Origin: Imperialibacter sp. EC-SDR9
GTDB taxonomy: Bacteria; Bacteroidota; Bacteroidia; Cytophagales; Cyclobacteriaceae
Assembly (NCBI RefSeq): GCF_902498805.1
Contig: NZ_LR701581.1
Coordinates: 124,001-188,000 of the forward strand
Direction of reading: 5' to 3'
DNA length: 64,000 bases
In this document: in pieces, positions 27,054-36,037 of the stretch
How the letters are laid out: each line of letters starts with the position of its first letter
Position numbering within the stretch: position 1 is the stretch's first letter
Notes under the pieces: model-generated
What the model was told of the DNA's origin: nothing
The model's input: the letters and a program-made list of their open reading frames with translations, nothing else
The model's database searches: none
Program-made: the position numbers and the translations under genes

Positions 27054-28058
27054 ATGTCCCCGACCATCTTAGCGATCGAATCTTCGTGCGATGAGACTTC
27101 TGCCGCTGTGATCAGGAACGGTAAAATTCTTAATAATATTATTGCTACGCAATCTGTTCACCAACGATATGGTGGTGTGGTACCAGAACTGGCCTCCAGA
27201 GCACACCAGAAGCATATTGTGCCTGTAGTAGATCAGGCTTTGAAAGAAGCAGGTATTGATAAACACCAACTTGATGCCGTTGCGTTCACGCAAGGGCCTG
27301 GATTATTGGGTGCTTTGCTTGTGGGTAGCTCCTTTGCTAAAGCAATGGCTTGGGGGTTAGGGGTGCCTCTGATAGCCGTTAACCATATGCAGGCACATAT
27401 CCTGGCGCATTTTATTGAAGACCCAAAACCGGCGTTTCCGTTTCTATGCCTTACAGTAAGCGGCGGGCACACACAGATAGTGCTGGTGGAGTCACCGATG
27501 CGCATGCAGGTGATAGGCGAAACGCAGGACGATGCAGTAGGGGAGGCGTTTGACAAAGCGGCCAAAATGCTGGAGCTGCCCTATCCCGGTGGCCCGTTTA
27601 TCGATAAGTTGGCGCAAAAAGGCAATCCGGAGGCCTTTCAATTTCCGCTCTCAGAAATGCAAGGCTTGAACTATTCCTTCAGCGGCATAAAAACGGCCAT
27701 CCTCTACTTCCTGAGAGACCAAACAAAGACCGACCCGACATTTGTTGAAAACAATATCAACGACATTTGCGCCAGTGTCCAGCACACTTTGATCCACATG
27801 CTTTTGCAGAAGCTGAAGAAGGCCGCAAAGCAAACAGGGATAAGCCAAATTGCCATTGCCGGAGGTGTGGCAGCTAACTCAGGACTTCGACAAGCACTTG
27901 AAAATCAACGTGCTGAGCTGGGTTGGGAGGTGTATATTCCCAAGTTTGAGTATTGTACCGACAATGCTGCAATGATTGCCATGACAGCCCATTTCAAATA
28001 CCTTGAAAAGGACTTTTCATCGATGGATGTTGCCCCAATGCCTAGGATGAAATTTTAA
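27054..28058 (+). CDS. tsaD: tRNA N6-adenosine threonylcarbamoyltransferase TsaD
   Basis: Transfers threonylcarbamoyl to A37 of tRNAs that read ANN codons, with TsaB, TsaE and TsaC. The 334-residue ASKHA-fold protein has AIESSCDETS at the start, the metal His pair in NHMQAHILAHF, SGGHTQ, and the C-terminal TDNAAMIA motif with the metal Asp. The length is normal. It starts nine bases from the divergent TamB-like gene. smpB follows 46 bases later. Confidence 0.97.
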   Translation: MSPTILAIESSCDETSAAVIRNGKILNNIIATQSVHQRYGGVVPELASRAHQKHIVPVVDQALKEAGIDKHQLDAVAFTQGPGLLGALLVGSSFAKAMAWGLGVPLIAVNHMQAHILAHFIEDPKPAFPFLCLTVSGGHTQIVLVESPMRMQVIGETQDDAVGEAFDKAAKMLELPYPGGPFIDKLAQKGNPEAFQFPLSEMQGLNYSFSGIKTAILYFLRDQTKTDPTFVENNINDICASVQHTLIHMLLQKLKKAAKQTGISQIAIAGGVAANSGLRQALENQRAELGWEVYIPKFEYCTDNAAMIAMTAHFKYLEKDFSSMDVAPMPRMKF

Positions 28059-28104
28059 TTTTATGCTATTTTAGTTTTTATAAAAACGCTCAGTTAAATA
28101 TTGA

Positions 28105-28572
28105 ATGGCAAAGGACGATAAGCGATTTTCAAACTCAGTAAATATCAAAAACAAGAAGGCCCGTTTTGAGTTTGAGTTTATTGATACGCTCGTGGCGGGT
28201 ATTGTGCTGAAGGGAACAGAGATAAAATCCATCAGGGAAGGGAAGGCCAGTTTGCAGGAAGCTTATTGTTACTTCAATAGGGGAGAGATTTTTATCAAGG
28301 CGATGAATATTACCCCATATGCCGAAGCCACCCATTTCAACCATGATCCTGTGAGAGAGCGAAAGCTCTTGATAAAAAAGAGGGACATCGAGAAGTGGCA
28401 ATCAAAAATGGAAGAAAAGGGCCTTACCATAGTGCCGGTGAGGCTTTTTATGACTGACAAAGGACTAGCTAAAATGGAAATAGCCCTCGCCAAGGGTAAG
28501 AAAATTCATGACAAACGAGATAGTATCAAAGAAAGAGATAGTAAGCGAGAGCTAGACCGACTTAGACTGTAA
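28105..28572 (+). CDS. smpB: SsrA-binding protein SmpB
   Basis: Binds tmRNA and delivers it to stalled ribosomes for trans-translation. The 155-residue protein has the N-terminal KNKKARFEFEFIDT, the GTEIKSIREGK turn, RERKLLIKKRDI and the basic C-terminal tail GKKIHDKRDSIKERD that mimics mRNA and the anticodon. The length is normal. It is followed by an NlpC/P60-like gene after five bases. The tmRNA gene itself is not in this window. Confidence 0.96.
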   Translation: MAKDDKRFSNSVNIKNKKARFEFEFIDTLVAGIVLKGTEIKSIREGKASLQEAYCYFNRGEIFIKAMNITPYAEATHFNHDPVRERKLLIKKRDIEKWQSKMEEKGLTIVPVRLFMTDKGLAKMEIALAKGKKIHDKRDSIKERDSKRELDRLRL

Positions 28573-28577
28573 ACCTT

Positions 28578-29354
28578 ATGACTGAGACCGAAAAGGGAAT
28601 TTGTAGATTATGCCTTGTGCCGGTTATGTGCGAACCTTCCTTTCACTCGCTTCAACTAAGCGAGCTTCTTTTTGGGGAGCATTATGAGGTTTTGGAGACA
28701 AATGAAGACGGAAAGTGGATAAAGATTAAAATCCATTTTGACGGAACGGTAGGATGGATTTTGAAGATCCATTTTTATGGAATAACACAAGAGTATTTTG
28801 AGCAGATCAATCATTCGGACTACAAGGTTTGCACTGATCTGACCGCAAATATTTTTTTCAAGAAACACTACCTTAATATTCTTATAGGCAGTGTGCTGCC
28901 GATATCCACCAATGAGTTGTTCAAAATAGAAGAGCAGTTGGCTTTCAATGGCAACTCAAAGAGTCTCGGTCAGCGCCGTGACTACGGTTTTCTTCGTGAG
29001 ACGCTTCAGAAGTACATGTACTCGCCCTACCGGGCAGGCGCCAGAACACCCTATGGCATCGACGATATTGGCCTTGTGCAGCAGGTGTATCGCATGGTGG
29101 GCTATCCGGTACCAAGAAACCTGAAGCAACTTGCGTCGGTCGGGGATCAGGTTGATTCTGTGGGGGCGTCGAAACCCGGGGATCTGTTGGTCTGGCATGA
29201 GAAGGACGAAGTAAAGGCTGGCATCAACATAGGAGAAGAACAGGCGGTGATAGTGACTGATTCGGTGAAGATTGTTAATATTGATGACAAGGGTCTGGTC
29301 AATGAAATGAGAGATGGGAAGCTAGTGGCGGTGAGGAGGATCCTCAAAATGTAG
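28578..29354 (+). CDS. NlpC/P60 (C40) family protein with degenerate active site
   Basis: A 258-residue protein with N-terminal SH3-like domains (residues 5-75, starting GICRLCLVPVMCEPS) and an NlpC/P60-like domain (about 135-258) that keeps the YSPYRAGARTPYGID, PRNLKQLA and KPGDLLVW landmarks. The catalytic Cys of the DCSG motif is Asp163 (GIDDIG), the His of HVGI is Lys213 (VKAGI), and the third polar position is not conserved. It therefore should not cleave peptidoglycan peptides and may act as a ligand-binding or regulatory homologue. No signal peptide is seen. It lies between smpB and an HNH nuclease with very short gaps. Confidence 0.85.
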   Translation: MTETEKGICRLCLVPVMCEPSFHSLQLSELLFGEHYEVLETNEDGKWIKIKIHFDGTVGWILKIHFYGITQEYFEQINHSDYKVCTDLTANIFFKKHYLNILIGSVLPISTNELFKIEEQLAFNGNSKSLGQRRDYGFLRETLQKYMYSPYRAGARTPYGIDDIGLVQQVYRMVGYPVPRNLKQLASVGDQVDSVGASKPGDLLVWHEKDEVKAGINIGEEQAVIVTDSVKIVNIDDKGLVNEMRDGKLVAVRRILKM

Positions 29355-29361
29355 AAGAGGC

Positions 29362-29880
29362 ATGAGCTTAAAGAGGAACGTGTTGGTTCTTAATCAGGAC
29401 TATTCTCCCTTAACTGTTTGTTCGGTGGAGAGAGCATTTCTTCTTGTCTTTTTGAATAAGGCTGAAATGATTTCGCCTGTTCCCAACGTTTTTCTGCATA
29501 CTGTGGACACTTCTTATCAGGCCCCATCGGTCATCAAAGTGTCAAGGTATATCAGTGTCCCCTACAAAGGAGTTATCCTGTCTCGCCAAAACGTTTTCCG
29601 GCGTGACAACCACGAATGCCAGTACTGCGGTACCAACAGAGACCTTACCCTTGATCATCTTGTTCCCCGCTCGAAAGGGGGCACCTCCAGCTGGAAAAAC
29701 CTTGTTACTGCCTGCAAACATTGCAATGCCAAGAAAGGCGATTATGCGCCCGGTGAAGTTGGGATGAAACTTAGAAAAGAGCCCTTCAAACCATCTTACA
29801 TTATGTTTTTGAAAACTTCCAATGGTAGCGTGTTCGACGAGTGGCGACCTTTTTTGCAACTCAAGTCGGAGGCGCTATAA
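29362..29880 (+). CDS. HNH endonuclease family protein
   Basis: A 172-residue protein with an HNH (ICEA/McrA-like) core in residues 75-135: CQYCG, LTLDHLVPRSKGG, and the NLVTACKHCNAKKGD zinc and catalytic block, all residues intact. The first 70 residues (RNVLVLNQDYSPL) are a conserved leader in this bacterial family. A nuclease function is likely, but no restriction or mobile-element partner is nearby. It starts seven bases after the NlpC/P60-like gene. Confidence 0.9.
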   Translation: MSLKRNVLVLNQDYSPLTVCSVERAFLLVFLNKAEMISPVPNVFLHTVDTSYQAPSVIKVSRYISVPYKGVILSRQNVFRRDNHECQYCGTNRDLTLDHLVPRSKGGTSSWKNLVTACKHCNAKKGDYAPGEVGMKLRKEPFKPSYIMFLKTSNGSVFDEWRPFLQLKSEAL

Positions 29881-30133
29881 GTCTCTCCATTTCCTTCTCT
29901 ATGCCTTCCTGACGATCCAGCTATCTTTTGTGGCTGCTCTTTTGTTATCTCCATTTTTAGGGCTGTACCGCAGAATACAAAGGCTTTTGGTGAGCCTGCA
30001 ACTGTGTTTTAAGGCCGACCGACGTGACCGGAAAAATAAATTCATGATTTTTTTAAGTGAGCTGACCCAATTTCACTCCTTTTCCTGTAGTAGGGGGTGA
30101 AGGGAATTTGATCACATAAAAAGACCATGTAAT

Positions 30134-32752
30134 ATGAAAGTAAAACAGTTAGTCGGAATGCTCACCTGTTTGGTGATGTTAGTGTTTGCAATAAGTTGTG
30201 GGGACGATGAACCATCACCCTCGAAGTTCAAGCTGGAAGCGGATATTGATTTTAGTCCGGAAAACCCGGCTGTGAATGAAGAAATTGCCCTAGATGCAAG
30301 TGGTTCCGTAGATGCGGATGCGATTGGCTTCACTGCCGAGTGGACGCTGCTGTCGCAGCCTGGTGGCAGCACCACCAAAATAACCAACGCCGATGCCATT
30401 ATTGCTTCTTTGATCCCTGACGTGGAGGGGGACTATGAAGTCCAGTTGAAAATTTCGAATGCTGATGAAGGCGTAGGCGATACCAAGACGGTGACTATAA
30501 ATGCTCTGGCACCTGGTTATGTGGAGCTTAGCGGATTTATAGACAGCGACATGACGCTTGAAAACATCAATCTTGACCCTGCACTTATTGATTATTTGGT
30601 AACAGGAGATGTGTCGGTGCTTGCTGTTCTCACCGTAGAGCCAGGGGTCGTTATTCATTTCCAGGAAGATAAAATGATGAAGATTGAGCAGGGTGGCACT
30701 TTGCTGGCAGCAGGTACCGAAGCCGACTCCATCATTTTTACAACAGCCAACGAAGAGGCTGATCTGTTTTGGAAGGGGCTTTATATACAGTCAGCCAGTG
30801 CGCAAAACATACTTAAGTACGCCGAAGTTTCATACGCTGGCAACACAGCAATGGATTTTAACGGAGCTGACTATAAGGCTGGTGTAGGTGTAAATGGAGG
30901 CGGAAATATCAAGATTGAAAATAGCCTGTTTGCCAGCAATAAAGGATATGCAGTTTATCTCGACGACGACGGAGGGAAACTGAATACCTTTAAGGACAAC
31001 CTCTTTGTTGACAATGAAAACGGCATGGCCGTGTGGGCTGAAACGGCAGCAAGTGTTGACAATACCACCACGTTTACCAATTCAACAAATGCTGATGTTG
31101 AAATTTTTTCCTCTTCAATTGCCGAAGCGACAGAAATAACTTGGAAAGCATTGAGCGATGACGCTCGTTATACTGTTTCGGGAGATATCGATGTGAACGG
31201 GGTGCTTACTATTGCTCCGGGAGCTAAATTCGGTTTGGATGAGGATGTGATGATCAGAGTAGACGGCGCATTCATTGCTGCCGGCACAGCAGAGAGTCCG
31301 ATTGAGTTCACAACCTCCGATGCCGCCTCCGCACTTCGCTGGAAAGGTATTTATGTGAACTCAGCCGATGGCAGAAACATATTGAACCATGTCACGCTTT
31401 CATATGCTGGAAATTCAGAGATGAATTTCTCTGGAGAAGACTTCTCCGCCGGTGTTGGTATTGAGCTCGGCGCAAAAATGGCGTTTAAGAACAGTACTTT
31501 CTCAAACAACAAAGGCTATGGCGTGTATGCCGACGATGCCGGTGGCCAGATTGGTGCTTTTGAAAACAACACACTCACTTTGAATGACAGGGCGGTTGGC
31601 TTGCCAGCTGACCAGGCTGAAATGATAGACGGTGCTTCTGTTTTTACAGACAATGCCAATGCTGATGTTGAAATTTTTGAGTCGGATTTTTCGGAATCCA
31701 AAACGTCGACATGGAAAAAACTTAGTGGAGGTGCTGCCTACAGATTGTCGGGCGACATGGATGTAAACGGTAAGCTCACTATTGCCGCCGGAGCTATTGT
31801 GAACTTTGATGAAAATGCCCTTGTAAGGGTATTTGGATCACTAACTGCCGTGGGTACTGCCACTGACCGCATTGTATTTACGACATCAAACCCGGGAGGC
31901 GAGCTCTACTGGAAGGGCATTTACATCAGCTCTGCCAGTAGCCTCAATAATTTTGATTTTACCGATTTTTCGTTCGCCGGTAATTCTCCCATCGATTTCT
32001 CGGGAGCCGATTTTGCAGCTGCCATTGGCGTGGACATCACCGGCAAGGTATCGGTGACCAACTCTACGTTTACCAACAATAAAGACTATGGAATCTATGC
32101 CGATGAGTCGGGCGGGCAGATAGGTAGTTTTGGAACCAACAGCTTTTCTGACAACAAAAGGGGTGTAGGTATTCCAGCCGATGAACTTGATGCCATGGAT
32201 GGAGCAAGCACCTTCACCAACAACTCATTTGCTGACGTGGAAGTGTTTGGAAGCGACCTGGCCCAGGACAAAGTGGTCACCTGGAAGTCGTTGACCACCG
32301 GCGCTTCTTACAGAATTACCGGAAATATCAGGGTGTACGGAAAAGTTACTGTGGAGGCAGGCGCTTCTTTCAAAATGGACGAAGACGTGCAGATTCTGGT
32401 GGATGGCGCATTTACGGCAAAAGGAACTTCCACTAACATGATCACTTTCACCTCGTCAAATATCGATGGCGGGCTACACTGGAAGGGGTTTTATTTTTCG
32501 TCAACGGATGCCAGCAACGAGTTTGATTTTTGCAACATCGCTTACGGGGGAAACTCACCACATGACTTTAACGGGGCCGATTTCCCAGCCAATATTGCCG
32601 TGAATTCAGACGGAAAAGTGACGGTAACGAACTCCACCATTTCCAACAGCAGTGGCTACGGCATCTATTCTAAAGGTGTAACCAATGACTTTTCCGGAGC
32701 GGCAGCTGGCAACACTTTCACTGGTAATGCGAGTGGAAATAATCAGGAATAG
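30134..32752 (+). CDS. Lipoprotein with PKD-like domain and four 190-residue beta-helix repeats
   Basis: An 872-residue surface lipoprotein. The SPII signal ends at lipobox FAISC; a PKD/Ig-like domain with the DASGSVDAD motif covers about residues 30-130. Then come four long tandem repeats starting at Tyr codons 30593, 31169, 31739 and 32309, spaced 576, 570 and 570 bases; the last is shorter (148 residues). Each holds a GD-V-L-T-PG entry, a TTSN-WKGIY strand set, a YAGN-F-GAD loop and NS-F-NNKGYGVY turns, typical of right-handed parallel beta-helices. No T9SS C-terminal signal is seen. Such proteins often bind glycans, but the ligand is unknown. A terminator follows. Confidence 0.85.
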   Translation: MKVKQLVGMLTCLVMLVFAISCGDDEPSPSKFKLEADIDFSPENPAVNEEIALDASGSVDADAIGFTAEWTLLSQPGGSTTKITNADAIIASLIPDVEGDYEVQLKISNADEGVGDTKTVTINALAPGYVELSGFIDSDMTLENINLDPALIDYLVTGDVSVLAVLTVEPGVVIHFQEDKMMKIEQGGTLLAAGTEADSIIFTTANEEADLFWKGLYIQSASAQNILKYAEVSYAGNTAMDFNGADYKAGVGVNGGGNIKIENSLFASNKGYAVYLDDDGGKLNTFKDNLFVDNENGMAVWAETAASVDNTTTFTNSTNADVEIFSSSIAEATEITWKALSDDARYTVSGDIDVNGVLTIAPGAKFGLDEDVMIRVDGAFIAAGTAESPIEFTTSDAASALRWKGIYVNSADGRNILNHVTLSYAGNSEMNFSGEDFSAGVGIELGAKMAFKNSTFSNNKGYGVYADDAGGQIGAFENNTLTLNDRAVGLPADQAEMIDGASVFTDNANADVEIFESDFSESKTSTWKKLSGGAAYRLSGDMDVNGKLTIAAGAIVNFDENALVRVFGSLTAVGTATDRIVFTTSNPGGELYWKGIYISSASSLNNFDFTDFSFAGNSPIDFSGADFAAAIGVDITGKVSVTNSTFTNNKDYGIYADESGGQIGSFGTNSFSDNKRGVGIPADELDAMDGASTFTNNSFADVEVFGSDLAQDKVVTWKSLTTGASYRITGNIRVYGKVTVEAGASFKMDEDVQILVDGAFTAKGTSTNMITFTSSNIDGGLHWKGFYFSSTDASNEFDFCNIAYGGNSPHDFNGADFPANIAVNSDGKVTVTNSTISNSSGYGIYSKGVTNDFSGAAAGNTFTGNASGNNQE
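30593..32749 (+). repeat. Four in-frame tandem repeats of about 190 codons
   Basis: Repeat units begin with the Y-x-(V/L/I)-(S/T)-G-(D/N) motif at 30593, 31169, 31739 and 32309. Units 2 and 3 are each exactly 570 bases. The protein repeats are conserved at many positions, but the DNA is well diverged. Confidence 0.8.
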
Positions 32753-32798
32753 GTAAAAACCAATCGATAAACACAGGCAGCTGAATTTCTTGTAAAGG

Positions 32799-32824
32799 CC
32801 CGATCCAAAAGGATCGGGTTTTTT
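32799..32824 (+). terminator. Rho-independent terminator of the repeat lipoprotein gene
   Basis: CCCGATCC at 32799-32806, loop AAAA, and GGATCGGG at 32811-32818 form a perfect 8-bp stem followed by TTTTTT. Confidence 0.92.
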
Positions 32825-32924
32825 ATGCTTCCGCCCGTAGATTAAATACGGAATATTCTATTTATTCTTTATAGCTTTATACTTTGACAGAGTTTATAGG
32901 CATCTAAATTTATTATTTCAAACG

Positions 32925-33500
32925 ATGGGTGAAGCGGAGCTGGTGAAACTGATAGACAGGATCAATAAAGGTGACCAAAAAGCGCTTGATGAACTCTTTC
33001 CCGTTGTTTACGATGAGCTTCGGAAAAATGCCCACCATTTGAGGTTCAAGTTTCGGCAACAAGAAACACTGAACACCACTGCACTTGTACACGAAGCATA
33101 TTTGAAACTCTCGAAAGCTGACCTGAGCAAGCTTCAAAGCAAAGAGCACTTTTACAATCTTGCTGCAAAAGCCATTCGTCAAATTTTGGTAAACGCTTGC
33201 CTGAAAAAGCAAACTGACAAGCGAGGAAATCAGCCCAGTCATTTGAAAATTGATGACCTCGAAGAACACCTAAATTTTACTGAAGAAACAGGAACGGCTA
33301 TTTTGAAAATACATGAAGCTTTGGAAGTGCTTGAGAAAAGGGAGCCTACCTATGGGAAAATTGTCGAATGCCGTTTTTTTGCTGGACTTTCCATCGATGA
33401 AACAGCAAAAATATTGGGTACTAGCCCTTCCACAGTCAAGCGGTCGTGGAGCATGGCCAAGACCTGGCTTCACATGCAGCTTTCACCATCAGCAGCCTAA
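32925..33500 (+). CDS. ECF sigma-70 family factor (TIGR02999-like)
   Basis: A 191-residue sigma factor with region 2 (about residues 10-85, LFPVVYDELRKNAHHLRF and TTALVHEAYLKL) and region 4 (about 125-185, ECRFFAGLSIDETAKILGTSPSTVKRSWSMA with the helix-turn-helix). The pattern matches the ECF subgroup often encoded beside Ser/Thr kinases in place of a classical anti-sigma factor. The kinase-TPR gene follows 16 bases downstream. This arrangement suggests phosphorylation-controlled activity, but that is inferred from context. Confidence 0.9.
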   Translation: MGEAELVKLIDRINKGDQKALDELFPVVYDELRKNAHHLRFKFRQQETLNTTALVHEAYLKLSKADLSKLQSKEHFYNLAAKAIRQILVNACLKKQTDKRGNQPSHLKIDDLEEHLNFTEETGTAILKIHEALEVLEKREPTYGKIVECRFFAGLSIDETAKILGTSPSTVKRSWSMAKTWLHMQLSPSAA

Positions 33501-33516
33501 TCTCTAAGTCTACGCT

Positions 33517-36012
33517 ATGGAGCAATATTCCCAGGAGGAATGGATTGATTTTTTAACAAAAATGAACCTCACAGCCGAGGCATTGCCTGGTTTACTGGGG
33601 CATCAGGGTGACGCTGAGTCATTTTTTGAAGTGTTGCAAGATAACCTTTCAAAAGAGCTTTCCGACAGCCTGGAAATAAGGTTGCCAGTGGGTTATGCCA
33701 TTGGCAAGTACCAGGTGGTGGAAGAGGCTGGCGTGGGTGGTATGGCAGTAGTTTACAAAGCTAAAAGAGCTGACAACCTGTTTGATCAGCAAGTGGCAAT
33801 AAAGGTGCTTTCGCCACTGCTCAACACTGACAAATACGAACAATACTTTAAAGCGGAACGGCAACTACTGGCTTCGCTAAATCACCCCAACATAGCAAGG
33901 ATTTTTGACGGAGGGCTTACCGGTGATCAGACTCCTTATCTGGTCATGGAGTATGTGGATGGCTTGCCTATTAATCAATACTGTAAACAGCATCGGTTAA
34001 GCATTTCCGAGACGCTTAACCGCATTATGATTCCGGTCTGTCGTGCGGTAATTCATGCCCACAACAACTTCATCCTGCATAGAGATATTAAACCTTCTAA
34101 TGTTCTCATTACCGATGACGGACAGGTCAAACTGCTCGACTTTGGCATAAGCAAGCTCTTTGATGACCAATTGGAGGAAGATACTTCTTTTGGAGGAACC
34201 TTGAAATACGCTTCTCCCGAGCAACTTTCGCACAGGGCGTTGTCCGTTCAGTCCGATATTTATCAGTTGGGCGTGCTTTTGTATGAGTTGCTCACAGGAC
34301 GGATGCCGTTTGACGGTAACGAGAGAGACAAGGTAATAGCTATGATACGTAGTGGGCAGTTTCAGGCCCCAATGACCCTTAACCCGGCCATTAAGACAGA
34401 CCTGAATGCAATTATTACAAAGTGCATGGCTGTTGATGCAGGGCAGAGGTATCAGACAGTGACGGATTTAGTCGCTGATCTTCAGAATTATCTTCACCAT
34501 TTCCCGGTGTCCGCCAGAGAGGCGAGCTGGGGTTATTCCTCCCGCCTGTTTTTAAGGCGCAACACACTTGCCTCGGCACTTGTAGCAGTCATTGTGGTGG
34601 TATCAATGGGCGCTGCTATCATTACTCAAATTCAGAAGCGAGCACTGGAAAGGGAGCAGCAAAAGGTGATAGCTTCCAACGAGTTTCTGACTAAAATATT
34701 CGAGGCAAATGACCCAGGGGTGGTGCAGGGAGAAGAGGTGACGGCCGCTGCCTTGCTCCGAAATAGCGAGAAGGAAATCAATAATATCAGTGATCCTGAG
34801 ATCAAAGCCTCGGCACAGGTGCAGCTGGGTAGTTTATACAAAAGGCTGGGCTTGTGGAAGGAGTCGGGATCTTTTTTCTTCGATGCCCTCCAATATTATC
34901 GGGAACACAATGGAAGTGCGCTTGAAATTGGCAGGCTATACAATGAGATTTCTGGCTACTACCGGGACATGTCGGAGTACGATAAGGCTGATTCAACCAT
35001 TCAGTTGGCGATCAGCCATCTTGAACGGGAAAAAGAGGTCAATCCATTGGCATTGGCAATGTCTTACAAAGACCATGGGTATGTTCTGTACCTGAAAGGC
35101 AAATATGAGCAAGGGGAGGGTGAAGTGCGAAAGGCAATTGCTCTCATTGAAGATGCCATTGCATCGGGACATAGCGAAGGAATGGGAAGCCCAAAAAAGG
35201 AAATTCAATTAGGGTTTGCCTACAACTATCTCAGCAGCAACCTTAGGGAGCAGTCAAAATATGAAGAGGCACTTGAAGTGAGTTTGTCTGCGGTGAAGCT
35301 GGGAGAGAAATTTGAGGGTGAAGATGTTACCCTGAAGCTTATTGCTTTAAACAACCTCTCATTAGTATATAGCCGACTTCATAATTTTGAAAAACAGGTG
35401 CAGATACTCCGGGACTTGCTGGATGAGAACTTTCGAATTTATGGGCCTGATCATCCAAGTACGCTTAGTTCCTATGCGAATTTGGGCTCTGCCTACTACA
35501 AGCTGAAAGACTATGCTAAGTCAGACTCTTTGCAGCTTCTGGCTTACGAAGCCTACCTGGCAAAATTTGGCCCCTTTCACAATTACACAGTAAGCGTGTT
35601 GTACAATCTCGGAAATTCAAAATTTGGACAGCGGGACTTTGGGAATGCGCTGAGCTACTATGAAAAGGTGCTTGCGGCGGATGTCAATAATTTTGGCGAC
35701 GAGCATCCTTATGTAGCAGGTGACTATGTGAGCATGGGAATGACTTGGCAGGCAATGCAGAAGTTTGATGAGGCTGAGCGAAGTTACCAGAAGGCATTCA
35801 ACATTTATCTCGACAAGCTGGGGGAGAAGAGCAGAAAAGTAATCGATGTTTATTCGAACTTTGGGGACTTGTATGGCGAGTTGAACGACATGGAAAAGGC
35901 CGAACTCAATTATGCAAAGGCCATTGAACTAAGTAAGGAAGTATTAGGGGAAGATCACCCGTACCATCAGAAGTTGAAAGATGAATGGGCTGCTATCCAG
36001 TCTAAGCAGTAG
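33517..36012 (+). CDS. Membrane Ser/Thr protein kinase with extracytoplasmic TPR region
   Basis: An 831-residue protein with a Hanks-type kinase domain (about residues 65-325): G-loop AGVGGMAVVY, lysine in VAIKVL, HRDIKPSN at 188-195, DFG at 208-210 and SPEQLS activation segment, all catalytic residues intact. One transmembrane helix lies near residues 350-372. About ten TPR-like units follow (residues 420-830), with typical spacing in YEKVLAADVNNFGDEHPYVAGD and similar kinesin-light-chain-like blocks, so they should face the periplasm. It begins 16 bases after the ECF sigma gene; the pair is probably a signal module. The ligand is unknown. Confidence 0.93.
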   Translation: MEQYSQEEWIDFLTKMNLTAEALPGLLGHQGDAESFFEVLQDNLSKELSDSLEIRLPVGYAIGKYQVVEEAGVGGMAVVYKAKRADNLFDQQVAIKVLSPLLNTDKYEQYFKAERQLLASLNHPNIARIFDGGLTGDQTPYLVMEYVDGLPINQYCKQHRLSISETLNRIMIPVCRAVIHAHNNFILHRDIKPSNVLITDDGQVKLLDFGISKLFDDQLEEDTSFGGTLKYASPEQLSHRALSVQSDIYQLGVLLYELLTGRMPFDGNERDKVIAMIRSGQFQAPMTLNPAIKTDLNAIITKCMAVDAGQRYQTVTDLVADLQNYLHHFPVSAREASWGYSSRLFLRRNTLASALVAVIVVVSMGAAIITQIQKRALEREQQKVIASNEFLTKIFEANDPGVVQGEEVTAAALLRNSEKEINNISDPEIKASAQVQLGSLYKRLGLWKESGSFFFDALQYYREHNGSALEIGRLYNEISGYYRDMSEYDKADSTIQLAISHLEREKEVNPLALAMSYKDHGYVLYLKGKYEQGEGEVRKAIALIEDAIASGHSEGMGSPKKEIQLGFAYNYLSSNLREQSKYEEALEVSLSAVKLGEKFEGEDVTLKLIALNNLSLVYSRLHNFEKQVQILRDLLDENFRIYGPDHPSTLSSYANLGSAYYKLKDYAKSDSLQLLAYEAYLAKFGPFHNYTVSVLYNLGNSKFGQRDFGNALSYYEKVLAADVNNFGDEHPYVAGDYVSMGMTWQAMQKFDEAERSYQKAFNIYLDKLGEKSRKVIDVYSNFGDLYGELNDMEKAELNYAKAIELSKEVLGEDHPYHQKLKDEWAAIQSKQ

Positions 36013-36037
36013 CAGCCAGGTGTTTCACCTTCCTTCG

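Noticed and set aside
29822..30100. Plus-strand 92-codon frame after the HNH gene
   Set aside because: It starts inside the HNH gene and has a short hydrophobic stretch but no signal-like start, RBS or motif. I see nothing else in 29881-30133.
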